Below are positions 57,089 through 64,000 of a stretch of 64,000 nt of DNA, piece after piece; position 1 is the first letter of the stretch; each line of letters opens with the position of its first letter. A program made the position numbers and the translations under genes. Source of the stretch: Osmia lignaria lignaria (lineage: Eukaryota > Arthropoda > Insecta > Hymenoptera > Megachilidae). The stretch covers positions 3,532,001-3,596,000 of the forward strand of contig NC_135038.1 of NCBI RefSeq assembly GCF_051020975.1, written 5' to 3'. The notes beneath the pieces are model-generated. The model ran no database searches. It was not told where the DNA came from and worked only from the letters and a program-made list of their open reading frames with translations.

Positions 57089-58033
57089 ACTTCCAAGCGC
57101 GTATTCTGAGCAATGACAAACGATTTCAACGAACAGATTATCTGTTCTTCGCATTATCTGTTGTTGAATACTACCGCGCAAAACCTAGCGTTTCAGTATC
57201 ATGTAGAATGCACCAAGGGGAACATACTCCACAGGGATTAGTACATAATATGCACCTCACGATGAGAAACATAAGAGGATTGGCATCATACTGGAAACGT
57301 TGCTGTTCGGAATTAATCGCCATGGTCCGAAGTCTTGGACCGACCATGTGGTTTGCTACGTTCTCTTGCAATCATCTAAAGTGGCCATATATGTTAAGAG
57401 CTGTTAGCCTTAGCATGTGTGCAAGGGTTGACACGTGGCAGGGTCATTGCATTTGGGGCTTTGACCTGCTTTTCAAGGATTTCTCAGGATTCTTTAAGCT
57501 ATCGATACCCCGAGCCATACGTCTGATATCGGACTTTAAAACCTAACTTTTGCAGATCGACTGAAGTTGATTCAGAGATACCCAGTAGTTATAGCAAGAC
57601 ATTTTACGTTACGTGTAAACTCGTTAATGCAGTATTTAAAAAACTCCTATTTCTTAGGTGGCGTTGTTATTTTTGGCATAGAATCGAATTTCAGAATAGG
57701 GGAAGTCCACATTTACACATGCTTCTTTGGTGTGCAAACGTGCCTGATTTCCTTACCAACGAAGGCCGCAACGTTATTGAGAAAGTTATATCTTGTTCAT
57801 TGGAAACAGAAAATGATGATATGAGCGACATAGTTCAAAAAGTCCAAATTCATAAACATTCTAATACATGTTACAAAGATCGTAACAATCGTTGTTGTCG
57901 TTTTGGATTTCCCAGACCGATAAGTGAAGAAACGATGTGCTTAAGTCCAGATGACACACTTGCCAACTGTATCGTCGAAACTCAAACTTTTTGTCTGAGC
58001 TCCGTGATTCATGTAAAAGGAAAAAACATTATG
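57089..58033 (+). pseudogene. Helitron copy B, Helitron_like_N and HUH nuclease region
   Basis: Starts with FQARILSNDKRFQ, RTDYLFFALSVVEYY-type and HTPQGLVHNMHLTMRNIRGL, typical of Helitron_like_N. At 57403-57540 about 135 bp of foreign sequence replaces the linker before LTFADRLK. The HUH motif is in EFQNRGSPHLHMLLW (H-L-H at about 57714-57722), the metal-binding pair of rolling-circle Rep proteins. A frameshift lies just before it. Cys-rich sequence (CYKDRNNRCCRFGFP) follows. Not translatable as one protein. Confidence 0.8.
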
Positions 58034-58798
58034 ATAAGTAAATGAATAAATAAAAAAAACCTCGATGAAATAGTATATTTATTGATAATTTGTTTGTATC
58101 AATGTGAGGTGTGTGTCTTATGTGTGTGTTTTGATTTTGGCTGATTATTCTTTACGTAATCAGATCGGATCGTAAATGATCGCATATTGTCAGTATGGCG
58201 ACGTGGAGTCGTCGTAAGCAGTACCGTTTGACGGTAGCGTTTAGCATGTATTTACTAAGAATTAATTTGTTAAAAGACTGTACCGATTGACGGCAGAGAG
58301 TGCGTAATTGATGACGATATGGAATCGTCATCGGCTTGACCGATACACGGAAGCTAAGTGTATTAATGACGATATGTAGTCGTCATCAGCTGGACCGATG
58401 GACGGCCGCTTTTGTATTGTGTACTGGGAGCAGTAAATGCTGATTTTGCAGTTACGTACCTTTATGAATATGATAACTGCTTCTTCAAAACGATAAAAAC
58501 TCACTAATTCAACGAACACTGAATAAATGCAAATGCTATACTGTGCCCTTTTGAGAATCAGAAAGAACTGTGTAGGCCCCTCGAACGGTACGCTCGACCG
58601 CTCTAGACCTAGCTACCCCTTCCCCACAGCGTGGGCGACGCATAGCGACGTCAAAAATTTCTTTGACGCGCACCCGTCTCAGGGCCTTACAACAGTCAAA
58701 TCAACCGAGCGATATTTAAAAGGAATCGGGATCTGTTTCGACCCAACACCAACAATGAACGGTTCTGCGTACTTAAGAGAAACACAAATGAAATTATG
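58034..58798. mobile_element. 765-bp insertion in Helitron B with hairpin array
   Basis: It interrupts the Rep domain between IM and NNYNPTLL, flanked by ATTATG (58028-58033 and 58793-58798). It contains three related units at about 58195, 58312 and 58367. The second has a perfect 8-bp hairpin ATGACGAT-ATGGA-ATCGTCAT and the third the same with one G-T pair. Each is followed by a smaller dyad (accgt-ttg-acggt and variants). The class is unknown. The 91-codon frame at 58527 is not supported. Confidence 0.6.
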
Positions 58799-59543
58799 GT
58801 GAATAATTACAACCCAACTCTTTTAAAGCTTTAGGAAGAAAACATGGATATTCAACCATGCGGAAATGTTACAACTGTCACATATTATATTGCTAAATAC
58901 GCAAGTAAATGCGAGCCACAGGACACGGGAAATATTATTAAAGAAGTCGTTTTACGAGCGCCGGAGCGGTACCATCCGGGATCAACTATTTTCGGTATCT
59001 ATGGCAATTCTATCTCAACGTGTAGTTTGTGCTATAGAATGTGCTTATCGGTTATTCCATCTGCCCCTTAAAATGAGCTCGAGAAAAGCTGTATTTATAA
59101 ACAGCTGTCGGCCTGAACAGAGATATAGAATTCTCCGATTCGAAGAAAATGAAATATCATTTTTCAATAACATATTCGATCGTTACGTAAAGAGTCCAGA
59201 CAATCTAGAGGATTTGAGCTTAGCTGAATTTGCTGTCCGATATCAAACAGTTTCCGTATAAGAAAAAACCAGCTGTACTTCGCCACCGATATTATACCCT
59301 GAACAGTGATAGAGAAGGATATTTCTATAATTTAATAGTGTGTCACATTCTATTTCGTGATGAAAGTACACTCATGTCCGAAAACGAATCTTCGGAACAA
59401 TGTTTTCTTCGACGGCAACACGAGTTGAAACCTATGTTGGGTACCGCAACCGTCGAATTCAGTGACACAGAGCAAATTATTGAAGCAGCGCCCGCCCAGG
59501 CTGTTGCTTTAAATGTTGTACACGAAGAAAAAAATAATTTTTA
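58799..59543 (+). pseudogene. Helitron copy B, Rep tyrosine motif and linker
   Basis: Resumes with NNYNPTLLK and ENMDIQPCGNVTTVTYYIAKYASK, the third Rep motif with the two candidate catalytic tyrosines (Y-x-x-K-Y). The linker continues (MSSRKAVFINSCRPEQRYRILR, NNIFDRYVKSPDNLEDLSLAEF) through one stop at 59259. The helicase domain that should follow is missing, because homology ends at about 59540 where a MITE starts. This copy therefore lacks the second half of a full Helitron protein. Confidence 0.8.
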
Positions 59544-59912
59544 ACAAAAAATACAACCGACTTCGAAATGCACTAAAAAGTATGAAATAATTTCTACTTC
59601 ATTTATACAAATACCTAACAGCTATTTCAACCTTTTCGGAGGCGGCGCAAAATTAAAAACCTTTCTTCTACTAGGAAGATTCTAGTTCAGACGTCGGCAA
59701 CCTATCAAATCATTATTGGCAGCATCGTATATTCGGGTATTTTTAATTTTGCGCCGCCTCCGAAAAGGTTGAAATGTATTTAATATACTATTTAACGAGT
59801 AAATAGATTTTATTAATAGCTGTTGGGTATTTATATAAATGAAGTAGAAATTATTTCATGCTTTTTAGTGCATTTCGAAGTCGGTTGTATTTTTTATTAA
59901 AAATTATTTTAT
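59530..59912. mobile_element. Palindromic MITE, nearly complete copy
   Basis: The arms run 59530 to about 59660 and 59740 to 59912. The ends are ataatttttaacaaaaaata and its inverse, with cttttcggaggcggcgcaaa / ttgcgccgcctccgaaaag inside. The outer tail (cacactttttagtggaacga) at 59913-59940 is the sequence also seen next to the copies at 2200 and 49745. It truncates Helitron B. Confidence 0.75.
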
Positions 59913-60609
59913 TTCACACTTTTTAGTGGAACGAGCAGTATTTGTAGGATGCCGTAAGGTGGTTTACCGTTCTTATTGGTTAATTGCAATAACGATAATT
60001 TTAATTATAACAAGTTCGATACAAGTTATAACAATAGTTATTAACAATAACAAATTGCATAAATTTTTGCAAGTGAGATATCGCGGAAATATCTCCTATT
60101 AGATGCGAAAGGTTTCATCGCAATCGGTACATGCTTTGCAGAGTACACATGTATACAGGGTGTCCCGTAACGTATTTTCACCCTCTGAGGTGGTGGTAGG
60201 TGGGGTTATTCTGAACAACTTTTTCCTTTGCGAAAAAGTGGTTTGAAGCTTCCTTTTTCAATTATTAAGCAAAAACATTGACCAATCCGAGCGCATATGG
60301 CGCGCGGACTCAGGGACGGCAGCATCGGCTACGAAAGCGGGGCTTGTAGGTCGCGAACGAACGGCTCGGCACCCCATTGGCATAGCACGATAAAAAAGTT
60401 GAACTGGTTAAACATTTTTAGTTGTTGTTTAAAATGAATAGGGAATCTAATCTCTTGTCGCCTGTCATAATGTAAAAAAGGAAATTCTAAACATTATAAA
60501 CAACAAATAAAAATGTTTGAAATGGAATAATTAATAAAAATTTAAAAACAATTTAAATGAAACTTACCCATCCGTTCCTAAATTAACCTGCTATGCTGAA
60601 AACAGATAA

Positions 60610-61328
60610 TTTTCACTGGGTCACTGTGTCGATCTTGAACATTCGAGGAGGGAACAAATTATGAAGAACAACTGATCTCCAGACGAGATCATTCAACCCA
60701 TTCAACCACACAGTCACTATCACCTTTCACAGAATTTTCTTTCAGGTAAATAAACATTTTTATTCACTGTCACGTTACTATTGCACTGGACACAAATGAA
60801 AAACATGTAATATTCCGCACTACTTCGTAACGTTTTCACGACGTTATTGATCTTCCTTTCCAACTTCAAATGAGACTGTTAGGTTGAGCGTCTGCGAGGT
60901 TTTTTCGCTATTTATCCTTTTCTACGTTCGGCTATATTCAAAGGGTCGACACAAGCCTCTCTCGCTTACTCTCGGTTACTTTCGAGTGTAGAAAAAGACA
61001 AAGAGTGAAACAGACTTCGCAGACGCTGAAGCTAGTAGTCCTATTTGAAGTTGGAAAGGAAGGCCAGTAATGTCGTTAAAACGTTACGAAATAGTGCAGA
61101 ATATTACATTTTTCATTTATGCGCAGTGCAATAGCAACATGACAGTGAATAAAAATGTTTATTTAGTTGAAAGAATCGGTCCCTCTCGCACGACGTAGTG
61201 AAATTCTGTGAAAAGTGATAGTGACCATGTGGTTGAGTGAGTTCAATCATCCCGTCTAGAGATCAGCTATTCTTCCTAACGTGTTCCCTTCTCGAATGTT
61301 CAGGATCGACACAATGACCCAGTGAAAA
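60610..61328. repeat. Foldback, ~720 bp with ~320-bp arms
   Basis: The arms start tttcactgggtcactgtgtcgat and end with the inverse. Shared words in both directions include aaataaacatttttattcactgtc and ttccaacttcaaat. The centre near 60930-61000 holds the cctttttctacg-type block also found in the core-box family. Confidence 0.75.
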
Positions 61329-61709
61329 ACCATTTTTATTGCAACTGGATTATTTACAGATAAATTGGTAAGTTTTATTTACATTCAATCCCTTTTTATT
61401 ATTTGCAAATTTATTTTAATTTCCAAAACGTGTATTCGTTTTTCTTATTTTTTTTCAAAAGTGACTACCAAAAAGTGTTGGATCAATTCGATTTATTCAT
61501 TCTACATGAACAACGATTCATTACATTCTTCGTTGTTCATGAGCAACCAATAATTCGATATTATTATTCTTTTCTTTTTTTTATTCATTATTCCATACAA
61601 CTTTTACCCTATTACATATACCGACGTGGTGCTGATGCACTTGATCACGACCACGGCTTGAACGCAGAACATACCCAACACGCTCGTGGTTCGGCCCGCG
61701 CTAACGGCG

Positions 61710-62736
61710 CACAGTGGGACAAAACTGCTTTTGGCGATCAAAATTCTGTAACTTCGGTTCTATTGGAAATATTTTAATGAAATTTTGGGAAGTTTTTGCC
61801 TACATTATAATACTTAAGTCGTATTAATATAAATCATATTGAACTACAGGGTGTCAAGATATTCACGTATAAACTGTAACGCGTTCAATATCCTTCACTT
61901 GTTAGACATAGTTTATGTTATTTAACAAAAATTTAACTTAAAACTGTTAATAACTATAATGAAAACGGATATAATAATTAAAAAATGACAAGACATGTGT
62001 TATTATAATATATTTATTTATATTTATTATGATCTATACCAAATCATTCGTGAAAATAGTTTCGACAATTATGAAAATTTATTATGGCATATTGCAAGGC
62101 CGAAATAAAGTTTTAGATGACGAATATACACGTCGAATGCAGTTAACTGGATAATAATCGTATCTGGTACTGCTTTTCCATCATCGTGCGCTGCGGCCAA
62201 GATGGGTGTAATTTATTTCAATCGCCATTTTTTTGAGCAGTGGCAGGTTGGGGCAGCCGTTTTTTTCTGATTCTGATAGAGGAAGGTTCACTCTTTACTA
62301 CAGTAGTATTCACACCCTGCACAAATGTGCACATTTTTTTAAAATCAAACGCAAAGTTGAGATTTTAGTTAAATGTATTTTGTTTCAATCAGATCCTATT
62401 ATTTAAAAAGTTGTTAACATTTTAATTTATTTTATGCACTGAATAGAATCTATACTAATCTAGTAAACTTTTTAATTCATTTGAATTTTATCTTTCCTAG
62501 TAAAATTCATTAGAATCGTACATTGAAGTTACGGATAATATCATCAGCGTTTCGTTTTGACAAATTTCTACTGACTTTGAGTGCGAACCACGGCAAAACG
62601 AAAGCAAATATGAAAAAACGGATTACACCACGTTAAACTACAGTTTATTCTCTATCGATGTGTGTAAATAGTTTTTCAATTTTCGAATACACGAAAATCG
62701 ACTTTTGATCGCCGAAAGCCGTTTTGTCCCACTGTG
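61710..62736. mobile_element. Transib-like non-autonomous element, copy 3
   Basis: Ends CACAGTGGGACAAAACTGC and the inverse of CACAGTGGGACAAAACGGC, flanked by CGGCG on both sides (61705-61709, 62737-62741). It is in reverse orientation relative to copies 1 and 2. 1027 bp, nested in the TA-flanked element. At each end the heptamer CACAGTG is followed by 23 bases and then CAAAATTC or a near variant. Confidence 0.75.
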
Positions 62737-62889
62737 CGGCGCGCTCTGATTGGCCAGTGTCTTTCGTTAATAACTCGAAAACGAAGCCTTAACCAACATT
62801 TTGGCAAAGGAAAAAGTTGTTTAGAATGACCTCACCAATCATCCCTCTTCGGCTCCTACCCCAGTTCTGGGACACCCTGTATAAGCATA

Positions 62890-63384
62890 CAGGGTGTTCG
62901 ACAACAGGTGGGCAAAATTTTAAGGGGTGATTCTAGGGATCAAAATAAGACGAAAATCAAAAATAATGAAATAGCGTTTGCGGCTTTGTTTTCCAGTAAT
63001 TAACGTTTAAAAATTCGAGTAAAAAGCGCCTGAAACCTACAATCCGCCCAGCACCGACGACTGAACGTCAGGTCAACAGGGGTCGGTACAGTCATAACCA
63101 AGAATCGAAGCCGAATGTTGCAGTACCGAGAAACAGAATAGCACGAGGTAAGTTTCTACTATTCAACAATTCTTGGTTATGACTGTACCTTCCCCTGCTG
63201 ACCTAATGTTCAGACGTCGGTGCTGGACGGATTGCAGGTTTCAGGCGCTCTTTACTCGAATTTTTAAACGTTAATTACTGGAAAACAAAGCTGCAAACGC
63301 TATTTCATTATTCTTGATTTTCGTCTGATTTTGATTCCTGGAATCACCCCTTAAAATTTTGCCCAGCTATTGTCGAACACCCTG
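62890..63384. mobile_element. Mariner-type palindromic MITE, 495 bp
   Basis: Ends CAGGGTGTTCGACAACAG and inverse, flanked by TA (62888-62889, 63385-63386). Arms of about 220 bp contain ttaacgtttaaaaattcgag and inverse, and tggttatgactgtacc / ggtacagtcataacca near the centre. It lies 10 bp after the end of the previous TA-flanked element. Confidence 0.85.
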
Positions 63385-63399
63385 TATATATATATTAAT

Positions 63400-63790
63400 C
63401 GAATTGAGCAACCACCTCCTTTTTCGAAGTCGGTTAAGAATATTCATCTTCTTTGCCTACCTTTCAAAGATGCTTGATTAAACACGTTCTTGCCTGGAAC
63501 GTCGAAGTTCTTTTTTTTCTTCCGTTCGAAAGCTCCGAGGAACGTTTCCTGTATTTTCCGAGATTTTCTTCTTTCATTCCAACACTTGTCCCTTTGTTCT
63601 TATGATTTTTTGTTCTCCCTGCGATTGTTTTGTGGTTTTTCTGGAAACACTGTTTTGAACGACTTGAAAAATGAATGGGAGGATCATAACAGAGGTGAGG
63701 AAATGAAATCATGAATGATAGAATACTTATTATTGTGTTATTATTTGAAAATTTATCCAAGGGATATGACACGTGTCATTTTTTTTTTTC
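63400..63790. other. Intron 2 end
   Basis: A short piece of the aaggaggaggtt-type repeat (ccacctcctttttcgaagtc at about 63410) is followed by unassigned sequence. The overlapping 102- and 74-codon frames on opposite strands have no domain support. The poly-T run 63779-63789 serves as polypyrimidine tract for the exon 3 acceptors. Confidence 0.5.
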
Positions 63791-63827
63791 TTAGCAAAAT
63801 AACGAGATGGTTAACGATTTGTCGCAG

Positions 63828-63949
63828 GTAGCCAAGCTGTTCTCTTACACGTGGACTTTGGGCGCGTTTCTATGCAAGTCGGTGAATTATATTCAGAGAG
63901 TATCGGTTATTTGCTCGGCTGTCATGTTAACCGCAATGTCGATCGAAAG
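63828..63949 (+). CDS. Rhodopsin-class GPCR, exon 3 (ECL1 to TM3)
   Basis: It reads VAKLFSYTWTLGAFLCKSVNY, with the conserved ECL1 Trp and the TM3 cysteine (C101) that should form the class A disulphide. TM3 ends TAMSIER, an E-R in place of D-R-Y, with the Arg codon split after two bases at the donor GTAAAT. D74 to C101 is 27 residues, as in typical class A receptors. This supports the acceptor at 63827. An upstream AG (63794) would add 11 in-frame residues. SIER and the TW loop suggest a neuropeptide receptor, and the later exons lie beyond the window. Confidence 0.85.
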
Positions 63950-64000
63950 GTAAATCTTACATTATTACTTCCTTTAAACCACCCATTATTTAACCTCATA

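Larger units (their letters stand above)
60156..62879. mobile_element. TA-flanked mariner-type element, 2.7 kb, with nested elements
   Basis: Ends CAGGGTGTCCC and inverse GGGACACCCTG, flanked by TA (60154-60155, 62880-62881). Subterminal words also pair (aacaactttttcctttgc / ggcaaaggaaaaagttgttt; ccaatccgagcgc / gcgctctgattgg). Inside are a large foldback (60610-61328) and a Transib-like element (61710-62736). No transposase frame. Confidence 0.7.
41234..63827 (+). other. GPCR intron 2, ~22.6 kb, transposon-filled
   Basis: A GT donor at 41234 pairs with an AG at 63826-63827 (or the alternative AG at 63793-63794). Nearly everything annotated from 41.5 to 63.4 kb lies within it. No exon of another gene was recognised inside. 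The known class A spacing of 27 residues from D2.50 to the TM3 cysteine is met when exon 2 joins 63828. Confidence 0.8.

Noticed and set aside
63464..63772. 102-codon minus frame near exon 3
   Set aside because: Polar, low-complexity sequence with an opposing 74-codon frame on the other strand. No support beyond openness.

Overview
The window reads as AT-rich insect nuclear DNA, probably hymenopteran. The reasons are a spliced neuropeptide-type GPCR gene with short exons and GT-AG introns, a copia element with a Drosophila-copia-style internal Met-tRNA primer site, Helitron, piggyBac-, mariner/Tc1-, pogo- and Transib-like repeats, and many palindromic MITEs. No bacterial gene organisation is present. 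Species and chromosome cannot be told from the sequence.

Host gene. Only one host gene is convincing: a rhodopsin-class GPCR on the + strand. Three coding exons are visible, at 40140-40263 (N-terminus and TM1), 41103-41233 (TM1 end to TM2) and 63828-63949 (ECL1 to TM3). Their splice phases match exactly, and the gene runs off the right edge after the E-R of the DRY-like motif. Intron 2 is about 22.6 kb, and transposon debris fills most of it.

Layout. 1-5.7 kb: pogo-like and palindromic MITEs with a solo-LTR-like insert, a hairpin element, a Transib-like element and a piggyBac-like MITE. 5.7-9.3 kb: mostly unassigned. 9.3-17 kb: a 65-bp minisatellite, an inverted pair of SINE-like units, a second Transib-like element and a 140-bp tandem array. 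17.1-20.2 kb: a palindromic Tc1-like MITE split by a 2.34-kb LTR-like element with TGTTACG...CGTAACA ends and a 4-bp target duplication. 23.7-26.6 kb: a 2.87-kb DNA element with ~505-bp terminal inverted repeats. It carries the first exon of an unrecognised Cys-rich protein and two nested TA-flanked elements. 28.9-30.6 kb: Helitron fragment A. 33.7-36.3 kb: a second LTR-like element, 2.6 kb. 36.4-37 kb: a non-LTR gag remnant. 41.5-63.4 kb (intron 2): an element with an 8-bp target duplication, palindromic MITEs, the 5' end of a non-LTR element, a Ty3/Gypsy pol remnant with 3' LTR, a copia element with 5' LTR, the longer Helitron copy B, a third Transib-like element nested in a TA-flanked element, and a mariner-type MITE just before exon 3.

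How it fits together. Several insertions can be resolved to the base from target-site duplications and related empty sites, which gives a relative order of events. All the large protein-coding transposon remnants in intron 2 lie in the sense direction of the GPCR. Helitron copies A and B share a ~0.9-kb block that is far more alike than its flanks and carries the same frameshift. The least explained items are the structured TGTTACG...CGTAACA elements and the long-TIR element with its Cys-rich protein.
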